This document shows, in pieces, positions 11,097 to 20,030 of a DNA stretch of 64,000 bases (positions within the stretch are counted from its first letter, which is position 1; every line of letters starts with the position of its first letter). The DNA lies in the NCBI GenBank assembly GCA_021234155.1, contig JAJEKV010000027.1:12990916-13054915 (forward strand), written 5' to 3'. The notes below the pieces were generated by a model that saw only the letters and a program-made list of their open reading frames with translations, searched no databases and was not told the origin of the DNA. The position numbers and the translations under genes are program-made. The stretch is from Isoetes taiwanensis (lineage: Eukaryota; Streptophyta; Lycopodiopsida; Isoetales; Isoetaceae).

Positions 11097-12452
11097 CTAA
11101 TCTCGCCGGCGTCGATGGGGTATGGCGAAGTCGAAGAGGTCGAGTGCCATTGCCCTCTTGACCAGGACAGCATAGTCAACATTTGCCGCTATGCGCGCAT
11201 GCCTGCCGAAGCCTGAGAGTGCAATCAGCATGAACACCCCTTCCTCTCCTCTGGGACTGAACTTGCGGTGTATTACCGCTACTCTCCCATCCAGCAGCAG
11301 CAGCAAGTAATACCTGAGTGACCTGTCGTTGTGTGTCGCCGAAGCTTCTCCACTTGTTTGGCCTCGACTACTGTGCGTGCGGCGTGCTTCGTCGACCTCG
11401 ATCTCGGTGAGCTCCCGGTAGTCTTCAATTGTGCGGTCGACCCTCCTGAGGTCGATTCCTTCTCCTCTTGCCGGGGGTGATGTCAAAGGCCTGGGCATTA
11501 GGATGCTCGTGGTCTTCCCACGGATCCCCATCTGTTCCTGGAGGGCGAGGAACTCCTCCTCTGTTGGCAGCTCCCGCTCGTCCATCATTTGCCTGATGCT
11601 GCTGTAGGCTTGGATGTCGGAAATCGCTTCCCCTATGTAGGTGTCGGCTTCTCTGACCTGAAGCGGGAAGTCCGAAGCTCCCCGGACGATGAAGTCGTCC
11701 ATGTCGGTCTGCCGCAGCTGATGGAGCAATTCGTCCAACCTGAGCTCCCTTTCCCTGCATTCGGGAAGGTTCTGGATGTCGCTGAGGAGTAGATACTCCT
11801 CTCCATTGATGATGATAGGGGCTAGGCTTGTGATGCCTAGCCCGAGTGGGGGAGCAACTCTGATGCCCTGCCGGCTCCGCTCGAAGTTGATCAGCTCCTG
11901 CTCTGCTTGGCGTCGTTCTTCGTCTGAGTCGAGCTCTCTGTATCCCTCGTCGTCCGACTCCTCTTCGTTCTCTCTTGCTTCCTGTTCCTGTTGATACTGC
12001 AACAGCATCTGCTCTTCTGCTTGGGCTGCTATGGGGTCCACCTCCATCGGAGGGATAGAGGTTGCCCCCATCGGGTTTTCGGCGCGGTGGGATAAGAAGA
12101 TGGCTAGGGCGGCGGTGTAAGAGAAATACTTGGTCCTATTGGCTGTCAGGACCATGTAGTCAGGCAGCCTCTGCGCCTTGTTGGTTAAGTACTTGGCGAT
12201 GTTGGGGACATCACCCAAGGCTGCTTGAAGGGATGGGCGGGGAACGAAGTATCCTATGCAAGGGGGGACTTGAACAAGGGAGGGTCCTACCCTAGCTTGA
12301 AATTCTGCTAGCACCTGCCTATATGCTGGGGTTGCATTTAGCGTAGCTTAGATGTCAATTCCTTTCCCAAAGACTTGGAAGATGTCGTTGACATCCGCCT
12401 CGGCAGCATGGGCACTGGCGCTGTACCATCGCCCGAAGTCAGCAGTGGCCAT
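11097..12452 (-). CDS. ORF2: unknown acidic protein, partner gene of the H3-like ORF
   Basis: The frame from ATG 12452 to the stop at 11097 is 451 codons with one in-frame TAA at codon 35 (12350-12348); without that stop the longest open part begins at 12314. I recognise no family. Visible features: a Glu/Gln/Asp-rich acidic tract at about residues 140-190 (EEESDDEGYRELDSDEERR), a second acidic region rich in Leu around 230-300, a hydrophobic YYLLLLLDG segment near 380 too short and charged to be a clear membrane span, and a basic end, RRRRD. A TATA box lies about 115 bases upstream (12575-12566) and two 67-bp palindromes lie further up, the same layout as the H3-like gene. Acidic tracts are common in histone chaperones; that role is speculation. 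It could also be an unusual structural protein. Confidence 0.6.
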
Positions 12453-12565
12453 TGATCTAGCAAAGAAGGGAGTAACAGACGGATGCAGAAGCGCCTCAAG
12501 GAGCTGGAAGATCGCCTAAGCAGTGGAGAGCAAATTTGCAGGGTGCTAATTGAGAAATGGGGAAC

Positions 12566-12575
12566 ATATTTATAG
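12566..12575 (-). promoter_or_regulatory. TATA box of ORF2
   Basis: Minus-strand CTATAAATAT, about 115 bases before the ORF2 ATG (12452). The H3-like gene has CTATAAATAG about 100 bases before its ATG. Matching sequence and spacing at two genes of one element suggest real internal Pol II promoters. Confidence 0.55.
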
Positions 12576-12752
12576 AATTGGGGAAAACCCTAATTTTTGG
12601 ATGACCTAGAATTTACTGAGATTAGGCAATTCTGATCTATTAAGGGATGCAATTGCAAGTTTGAAGACTATTTCTAGGGTTTGAGCATGCTAAGAACAAC
12701 TACTGAACCTATTGTACAATTTGGAGATCATTTGGTGAAGAAATGGTACGAG

Positions 12753-12819
12753 GTCTCACACGTTGCGCCCAGACCGATTTTGAGAATCTCATTTTCTGTC
12801 CTGGCGCGACGTGTGAGAC
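12753..12819. promoter_or_regulatory. 67-bp hairpin palindrome P1
   Basis: Left arm GTCTCACACGTTGCGCCCAG, right arm CTGGCGCGACGTGTGAGAC, with a central part diverged from the other copies (attttc instead of aaaatc). The element is the closer of two upstream of the ORF2 promoter. Length is exactly that of P2, P3 and P4. Confidence 0.8.
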
Positions 12820-12951
12820 ATGGGTCCTAATTGGGCTAGGCTTACTCAATTTAAGTGATCTAAGGATGTAATTCCACTAAACTCATCGAGTTAGGCAGAA
12901 TTGACCCCTTACTTAGTCGATTTGGAGCTGTTTTGGGCATTTTTGGGCATG

Positions 12952-13018
12952 GTCTCACACGTTGCGCCCAGCCCAATTTTGAGAATCTCAAAATCTGTCC
13001 TGGCGCGACGTGTGAGAC
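12952..13018. promoter_or_regulatory. 67-bp hairpin palindrome P2
   Basis: Same outer arms as P1, and a perfect inner palindrome GATTTTGAGA-A-TCTCAAAATC except for one change just outside it. It starts 145 bases after the stop of the H3-like gene and lies 199 bases from P1, so it could act in the 3' part of one transcript or upstream of the next. Confidence 0.8.
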
Positions 13019-13162
13019 ATCGTCTCAATTTTGCTCAAAGCTCCAATTTAATTAAAACAAAAGCTAGGGATCGATATCTTAACCTATTTAAACAAGGTTT
13101 GACACTTTATTTACACAGAAAATTCTTTATATTAACAAAATTTTTCAGTTATTTACAAAATC

Positions 13163-14542
13163 TCAAGGGCGTTCTCCCTTGATGTGCCTGGCAAGATACA
13201 TATCCTGCCTCATGAGGGTAACTCTCTTCGCGTGCACCGTGCAGGCCGTTGAATCTTCGAAGTGCTGCACTATTTTTGCTTCTGCTGCCTCCTGTAGGCA
13301 CAGCAACATTTCGTCGGTTACTCGTATGTCCGTGTTGTATTCTTGCATGACTTCACGGACCAAGCGTTGGAACGGCGCCCGGGGAATCAAGAGTCTGTAA
13401 CTCTTCTGGAAGTGGCGGATCTCCTTGAGGGCTCTGTCTTCTAGCTTCTTCTTCTTGCTCCGCTTCTTACCTGGTGCTCGGGGAGGCTTGGGCCTGGGTG
13501 GCGGTGGCTTCAGATTCTGCTTTGGGGGTACTCCGCCTTCGACTGTCCTCACCCGATGCTCCTGGAAGTAGGCATTGTATGCCTCCCACTTCTCCATATA
13601 AGAGTTGTGCTCCCTAATCCTCTTCTGATAGACCTTTACAGGGTCTATCACATACGCCTCCTGCTGGGGTCGCGGGGCTTTAACCCTATCCCACGTCGGA
13701 AAAGGTGGGGGCTTCGCCAGCTGTCCGGTCTCCCCCTGTTCCTGTGCTACCTGCTCAGGGGCTTCTTCCTCTACGACCGGGGGTTTCGAAGAGCTTGCCC
13801 CGTCTGCTCCAGGCACGTAGTCTTCATCCGAGTCGTCGGTAGTGGGCGGGGTCTCCTCTCCTGATGGCTCGTTTATGACGGGACCCACTGCTCGCTTCCC
13901 GACCTTCACCACTTTCCTTTTGCCCGCCTTTATGGCTTTGGCCTTCCTCTTCTTGGGTTCGCTGGCTGCGGTCGGGTCGTCTTCCCGACTCTTCGTCCTC
14001 TGCTCCCGGCGGCGCTCTTTAGCTTCATACTTGCTGATGAATCGTGCAAGGTCGGCTTCTTTCGAATTTTGAGTGTTGGCTCTTGCTCCTCTTCTCTTCT
14101 GTTCTTCTGCGGGTGGGTTTCAGCACTGGGGTTGCTCTGGGCTGTTGGCTGGTCCTTTGCTCCGCTGCTCCTCAGGTGGGTTGGTGTCCCCGAGGGTTGG
14201 TCTGGCTGGCGGTGGCCCTTTGCTCCCTCACTCCTCCTGCGGGTTGTTGTCCTCCCGGGGTTGCTCCTGGGCTGTTGACTGCCCTATCTGCTCCTGCTGC
14301 TCCCCGCTTCTTCCCTCCTCTTGTGCAATCTCCTCGAGGATTTGGTGCATGACATCCGGCCCGTCGTCCTCTACGAGCTCTGTACGGTCGCTCCGGTCCG
14401 ATCCTGCTTCCTCGCTCGAAGAAGATTCGCCTTCATGGAGAAGGCGTTCTCGAAGGACTCTCTGAAAGAGGTCGGAGCCGCTGGCACTGGAGGATCCGCT
14501 TCGTCTAGGCTTCCTTGCAGTTTGCTTGGTGCGGGCCATCAT
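13163..14542 (-). CDS. Retroelement-encoded histone H3-like protein with ARTKQTARK tail
   Basis: One frame of 459 codons, intronless, with two in-frame TGA codons (codon 105 at 14230-14228; codon 141 at 14122-14120). It begins [14 protein letters not shown]: residues 1-9 of the canonical H3 tail are exact (R2, K4, R8, K9 kept), then S10 is Pro. A linker of about 350 residues follows, with acidic ([10 protein letters not shown]), Pro-rich and Lys-rich parts ([22 protein letters not shown]). Residues about 368-459 align without gaps to the H3 histone fold: [47 protein letters not shown], with roughly half the positions identical by eye. Loop 1 has canonical length, so it is not CENH3-like. Canonical H3 is 135 residues. 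The second ATG has the better context (A at -3, G at +4). The TGA codons could be deaminated CGA, or a sign of decay. Confidence 0.88.
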
Positions 14543-14640
14543 TTGACGGTTTGTCGATCGGAGCTAAGCGCGAGAAGATCGCCTTGGCAATCACGAGCGA
14601 AGTTCTAGGGAAGAACACGAAAAATGGGAGGGGTCTAGGT

Positions 14641-14650
14641 CTATTTATAG
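14641..14650 (-). promoter_or_regulatory. TATA box of the H3-like gene
   Basis: Minus-strand CTATAAATAG, about 100 bases upstream of the ATG pair at 14542-14537, and 75 bases downstream of palindrome P3. It indicates an internal promoter independent of the LTR, whose own TATA-like TCTATATAGG lies at 16460-16451 on the minus strand. Confidence 0.6.
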
Positions 14651-14724
14651 GGGCCAATTTTTAGGTCAACTTTTAATTACCTTTTTGGGTTACTTAAAGC
14701 GTCTAAAATACCTAATTAAGCAAG

Positions 14725-14791
14725 GTCTCACACGTTGCGCCCAGCCCGATTTTGAGAATCTCAAAATCTGTCCTGGCGCGACGTGTGAGAC
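14725..14791. promoter_or_regulatory. 67-bp hairpin palindrome P3
   Basis: The outer arms are as in P1, with the perfect inner palindrome GATTTTGAGA-A-TCTCAAAATC. It lies immediately upstream of the TATA box of the H3-like gene. Copy P2 differs from it by a single base in the left half. Confidence 0.8.
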
Positions 14792-14912
14792 ATGGTGGGG
14801 CCCACTATTAAATTAATCATGTAACATGCTAATTCTACTGGTTTTTAGCTTAAAATTAGAATTATCAAGTTATTTTACTGTAATTTACAACTTTTTGGTG
14901 TCAAAGCTGAAT

Positions 14913-14979
14913 GTCTCACACGTTGCGCCCAGCCCGATTTTGATAATCTCGAAATCTGTCCTGGCGCGACGTGTGAGAC
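14913..14979. promoter_or_regulatory. 67-bp hairpin palindrome P4
   Basis: The outer arms are identical to P3; the inner part has two changes (gataatctcgaaatc). It is spaced 188 bases from P3, similar to the 199 bases between P1 and P2. Pairs of palindromes at matched spacing precede both genes. Confidence 0.8.
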
Positions 14980-15170
14980 CACCCTACTTTTTGGATGTTG
15001 GCTCACCACTTTTTAATCTTTTTACATTTTTATTCATTTTAACTGTTACTAGCTTAGCATAACTACAAAAATGAGAAAAAATTTTCCCATTTTTCGAGGT
15101 TTAAGGATCCTATCAAGTTAGTGCTACTGGGAACATGGCCAGTGCTCTGCTCTTGGTCTCCAAGAACATT

Positions 15171-15182
15171 GCTCTGATACCA
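15171..15182 (-). other. Primer binding site, initiator tRNA-Met
   Basis: The plus strand reads GCTCTGATACCA, so the minus strand reads TGGTATCAGAGC, the standard plant retrotransposon site complementary to the 3' end of initiator tRNA-Met. It is one base from the LTR end at 15184, which fixes the element's orientation as minus. Confidence 0.9.
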
Positions 15183-15183
15183 C

Positions 15184-16855
15184 TGTGACGTCCCCTACTC
15201 GTATACGGTGCGCTCACCGTATACAAACAGGAGTTCTTCCCCCATACCAGCTCCATGCCGATACAGAGCCCTTCACATAACACTGCAACCGTGATGGCTT
15301 CAGTGGGAAGAGTGAAGGGGTCATTGTACCCCGTCTCCCTCAGGGCCTACCTAGCTGCGGAAGCGTAAACATACATGTCAGTAGCACATACATCAACATC
15401 ATGTGACCATCACGAAGGATGGTCCTCCACATCTCTGCATAGACAAAGATCAGCACATCACATAGGGAATCCTACCCAAGGCTCAGACTCAAGGGGATGA
15501 CTGACGGCTTGGGTCTCCAGAGTTCATTGCAGACAGAATTCATGGCAATGGATTTGGCTGGCATATGAACATGGCTTAGGGTTGTCCACTCCATCCGCCC
15601 CTCCTGTGCACACTTCGCAGAGTGGTCTGAAAAGTGTCGGGACCCGACTGTAGCCCGCCGGATGCTTAGCCAAAAGGGCTACTCCTGGGCTCATCCTCCC
15701 AGTTCCGATGGGGCAGGTAGGGATCACTCCCTCCAGAGATCTACATGCTGACTCAAGGTGACTAGAGGGCCACTGCCCGTATTCGACTGAACCCACTGGA
15801 AAGTGAACACCACTTCACGGGTGTCGAGCCCATGCCTTGCCCGCACGCAGTGGCAAGCCATTGGATCTAGTCACAATGATCCCCGGTAGGCTTTACACAC
15901 CAGAGGGACCGTTCAAGAGTCAGGACATGAACCTCCTTCTCAGCCAGTCTGGCCCCTTCACCCACATCCCGGTGTGGCTCTTGTGCACAGGCCGAATCTA
16001 CAGTGTGCTAGAGAGGTGACTCTAGGAGCATCAACTACAAAGCTTCAGGTCTCTAACCCCCTTCCCAATACAAGGAGTTCATAGAGATACATCATCCATA
16101 TACTTCACAGGGAACTAAAGAACTAGATCTAATCTACAACATAGAGTTAGGTTCTTTAGTTAGAATCTACTATCTAGAGATCTAGAGGGCTGCTATGGGC
16201 AATTTAATAGGCTAAACCTACTGATTCTATGACTAAAATAGGGTTTAGACTATCTAATTGGCCAATTACCTGATCCTTGAGGGGCTCCTCCTGACCTGAG
16301 CTCGACCATCCTGCTGAAACGCTCGAATCAAGGGAAACTAAGGATGCAATTCTCCCAGGCAGAGTCTGGGAGGCGGTTTTGGCTGTTGAGGCAGCCAAAA
16401 CAGAGTTCTAAAGCCCTAGAATCGAAAATGGGCTAGTTAGGGTTTCCTACCCTATATAGACAAGGGGGTTGGCTAGGGTTTCCAATTATCCCCTTTTGGC
16501 ATGTGGGATAATTGGAAATGGGCCCACCTGCCTTTAAGGGCTAGGTGGCCAAATGTGCCCACATGGAAATGTGTGCCCACATTAATGTGTACATTGGAAA
16601 ATGTGCACATTAATGGCACCTATGGGTGTGGCCCACTTGGCATGAAGTGTCCACATGGAAATGTGTGCCCACATTAATGTGTACATTGGAAAATGTGCAC
16701 ATTAATAGTTGCACATATTTCTGGTAAGTTGCCCCCTAGGGCTACCCACCTGGCTACACGCCAGCGCATTACGCGTCGGAGGAGTGGCGGTAACGCTGCG
16801 TGGCGAAGGCAAAGTATAGATACGCCCCGGGGGCGATAATCTTTGGAACGTCACA
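15184..16855 (-). mobile_element. 5' LTR of the H3-bearing element
   Basis: 1672 bases bounded by TGTGACGT and ACGTCACA, an 8-bp perfect inverted terminal pair with TG...CA ends, directly beside the primer site. On the minus strand it carries a TATA-like TCTATATAGG (16460-16451) and internal short repeats such as the duplicated ATGTGTGCCCACATTAATGT (about 16569 and 16659). No second copy was found in the window, so age cannot be estimated. The adjacent TTTAC (16856-16860) would be the target duplication, untestable without the other end. Confidence 0.8.
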
Positions 16856-18760
16856 TTTACTAGGTACTAAAAGCTTTCCAGCTCAGAGTTATATAAGATA
16901 AATCTTAAATCAGATGATTTTGATATGCCAGAAGTTGGCATCAATTGTTAAAGTTAAGCATCTATCATCAGTACTAGAAAAAACTCGGTGCTTTCGTGGA
17001 GAATGCTCGAAGCATATGGATCGACTTATTGTGAACAAGTTCGAATTATTGGGGAAACTTCTATGATCCTTTGGGGATTATGGAATAATAAGGGTGACTG
17101 TTGGGTTGCCGTGGAAAAGTTTGTCTTGGAGACAAGTAACACCTGCTATACAACATTGAGCACTGCTTTGTCATAATATCTGACTACCTGCCATAACCTC
17201 TTGCCATCTCTAGAAGTCTGTTTTGATTATCTGAGCCTATGTAACTTCCAACCTTTAAGCCTGAGTATGAGAACCGCAAAAGCACCTTGCTTGAGATTGC
17301 GGAGTCAGATCATGGTGATCTGAGAGGCCGATTGGTCGTGGGGGTCATTTGTATGAATATTTGACTTTGGAAGTCATTTATATTAACACAACTTTATTTG
17401 CAGGTTTGCTTAGTGATAAGCATTGGGGGGAATGTATGGACAAGCTGTCAAGTATACGGACGCAAAAATTTGGATTTGGAATCTCAAATTGTTTCCTATG
17501 GGACAGGCTTATGGGTAAAGTTTGTAAGTTGAATTTCTTTATTTGGAATAAAGAATGGATACTTCTATTATGTGTACCCATGGTAGATTGGTAATTACGA
17601 TTGCAACATAATAGGCCTGAACATGGTGCACTAATTGTGAATGCCTCTTGGTAGATCGGCAATTGTGCTGCAACGCAAATAGGCTTGAACAAGGGTGCAT
17701 AATGTATATTTTTGAAGAACGGTAATTGTGGTTGCATCCGTATCGCGGAGATACAATTGTTTTGCAGAGATTTAAAGAATAGGGACGCGGAGGTGCCAAA
17801 GAAATATGGTACTGTGGAAGTACAATAACATATATAATTGTTTCTTGAGTTCGCAGGTTTGAGAAACTTCTAGGTTCATGTTAATCGTGGAATAACCACC
17901 TTGAGAAGGGATGGACCAAATTGGAGCGTACTTGGACGATCGAGGATGATCTTTTTGAGAAGGGATGGATTGATATGGAGCAAGCACGGAGGAGTGGTCC
18001 ACGACGAATGGGTTATTAGAATATGGCAAATATTATGTAAATGTTATTCCTAAGGTCACCTAATAATATAAAGGGGCTGAGCTATAACATCAAAATCAAG
18101 GGAAACATCTAACACAGTTATAAGAACCATTGATACTTATGGAAGGGGTCGAGGCACTATCATTGGGATGATTATTAGTTGAGGGAGCAGCCCATAGATA
18201 ATATCCTATATGATAAGTCATGTAATCTAATTAAAGGCAAGGAGCTATTTTGATATAAAATGCAACTGCCTGCTAAAAAAGGCTAAAGTTTTGGAGAGAT
18301 CTCTAAATAGAACCTAAACTTCAATTAGAGATATCTCCACAACCAAAGACCTAATTGAGGCGACCTTTACCTCTTTGGAACTGCTCCGAGTCTAGTTTCT
18401 GAATTAGGATGGCACATCTTGTAATTCATCCGTATGAGGGAGTAAATGGCCAAAAATGTGACAAGGGATCACAAATTACTGCTACAGTGACACTACAGAT
18501 TTACAATTGCTTTTTGATCTATGGCTACTTGGAGTAGTGAGATTAGCCTGGAGGGCCAATAAGCAGATGCCAGAGCTTGTATTTGCCATAGCACTTGTAT
18601 TTTTGCCGTAACCCATTGGATCCGATTGGGTGGTTAATGGTGCCGCCATATCAATTGTGCATGAATAAAGTTTCTTTAGTCCAGTGTTCTATTATTTTAT
18701 TGTGGGTTCTATGATTCTGTGTTGTTACAACAACCCAAATATACATGAATCGTATCATTT
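16856..18760. other. No gene recognised; short tandem repeat at 17578-17735
   Basis: Open frames are short and lack motifs. A degenerate unit of about 65 bases (tggtagatyggyaatt...ggcytgaaca) occurs three times at about 17578, 17650 and 17714. Confidence 0.4.
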
Positions 18761-18799
18761 TGCCCCTGAGGGCTTTCAACGGAAGGGTTTATGTTACCT

Positions 18800-19023
18800 G
18801 GCTGAGGTTCTCCTTCGTAACCACTTCCTGAGTTTCATTTCTGGCATCATCTTCCTTGGCCGCCTCAATCTCTGCCTCGAATTCAAATTCAGGCAGATCA
18901 TTATCCAGATGGATTTCTGCAAAGCTGGTAGTATTTCCTCATGATTTCTAGCATACTATCCACTTGCTTCCCTGCACCCTCGGGAACATTCTCAGAAACA
19001 TTCTCAGATCCCTGATTTGCCAT
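18800..19023 (-). pseudogene. Gag N-terminus of a second LTR element
   Basis: Right after the primer site (19038-19027, TGGTATCAGAGC on the minus strand) an ATG at 19023 opens MANQGSENVSENVPEG..., a hydrophilic Glu/Asn-rich start. It frameshifts within about 120 bases and continues as an acidic stretch (LPEFEFEAEIEAAKEDD). Position and composition fit the start of an LTR-retrotransposon gag. Nothing recognisable follows, so the element is truncated here. Confidence 0.5.
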
Positions 19024-19042
19024 TATGCTCTGATACCAAAAA

Positions 19043-20030
19043 TGTCATGCAGTAATTCTGCAGCTTCCCAAATAATGGGGAAAGGCCACCAGTCTACCGC
19101 CCACACCACGAACTCCCAGAGTACCCCACGACCGATGGAATTAGTCTCCCAGAGACTAACCAGGAAATCCAGCTTCCTCTTGATTCTGTCAACTAGGATC
19201 GAATGATCCTTTGCACACAAGGATCAGTGAATTATCTCCCTGAGATAATTCTATGGATGCAAGTATGAACCTGACAACCTATTGCCAGTACTGCAAATCA
19301 CTGCAAGCAATGTCTTTATATTCCAAATACAAGGCAATGCTCTTGCAACGGAATCCAACTTCAAAGCTTGCAAGCACTATAAGCAAAGAACAACGTGATT
19401 CCTCCTATCTCTTGAGAACAGCACCCAGTGATGTAGCAAAGAACCAGAATCAAGGTGATAGAGGTCGGATTTGGGTTGTATGGCTTTGGATCAATAATAG
19501 CAATTCAACCTGCACAAGAACAGAAGAACGACAAGGCTTTGTCAATCCGTGGGTCCCTTCCAGAGCAAATTATTAGGCCTTAAATAGGGTCGATTCCCCT
19601 GCTGCATGGCTTCTCATGCAAGTTCGATCATATCCAGGTGGTCGCCATACTCAAGCATGCTGAATCTGAGTGCAAATGGCCTTGCTGCCACTCAATCCTG
19701 CCTGATATCAGGCCTAACACAAAAAGCTCGATGCTTTTTGCCCTTTTTTCCGATTGGTTCAATCCCAACCAATCATAAGGTGCCATGTGGGTACATTAAC
19801 ATTTATTTTAATGTTTCACATTACCATAGCTAATGTTTATTCATAAACATTATAAGTTGCGCCCCTAGGGCCAACTTTGCTAGCCCCAGTATGTCCCCAT
19901 ATTCCGATTACGAGCTTATGGTCCGTTATATAGCCACTATGCCCCAGGCATGCTATCGAAGGTACTCATGTGCTCATGGATATCCGTTAGGAGTCCGTAA
20001 AAACGGTCACTCCTGGAAGCACCTGTAACA
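19043..20030 (-). mobile_element. 5' LTR of a second, truncated LTR element
   Basis: 988 bases that on the minus strand begin TGTTACAGG and end GCATGACA, four bases before the primer binding site at 19038-19027. TG...CA ends and the adjoining site support an LTR. The 3' LTR and pol are absent from the window, so lineage is unknown. Confidence 0.6.

Larger units (their letters stand above)
5943..16855 (-). mobile_element. Ty3/gypsy chromovirus with histone H3-like gene (proposed single element)
   Basis: On the minus strand the order is: 5' LTR (16855-15184), tRNA-Met primer site (15182-15171), H3-like ORF (14542-13163), unknown ORF2 (12452-11097), gag (10760-about 9470), protease/RT/RNase H/integrase (9332-about 6480) and chromodomain (to 5943). 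All parts point the same way, and no second LTR or primer site separates ORF2 from gag. I therefore propose one element of at least 10.9 kb lacking a recognisable 3' LTR. The alternative is that a truncated histone-bearing element lies beside an unrelated truncated chromovirus. The joined view is inference; the individual parts are directly visible. Confidence 0.5.

Noticed and set aside
11097-11300. ORF2 C-terminus as a histone H4-like fold
   Set aside because: Only a vague resemblance (VDYAVLVKRAMALDL). Helix spacing and conserved H4 residues are not met.
13163-14542. Centromeric histone (CENH3) as identity of the H3-like gene
   Set aside because: CENH3 has a longer loop 1 and a divergent tail. 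Here loop 1 has canonical length (NTDIR against KTDLR) and the tail keeps ARTKQTARK.
14510-14542. Chance occurrence of ARTKQTARK
   Set aside because: A nine-residue exact match at the start of a frame whose other end is a gapless H3 fold in the same frame is not credible as chance.
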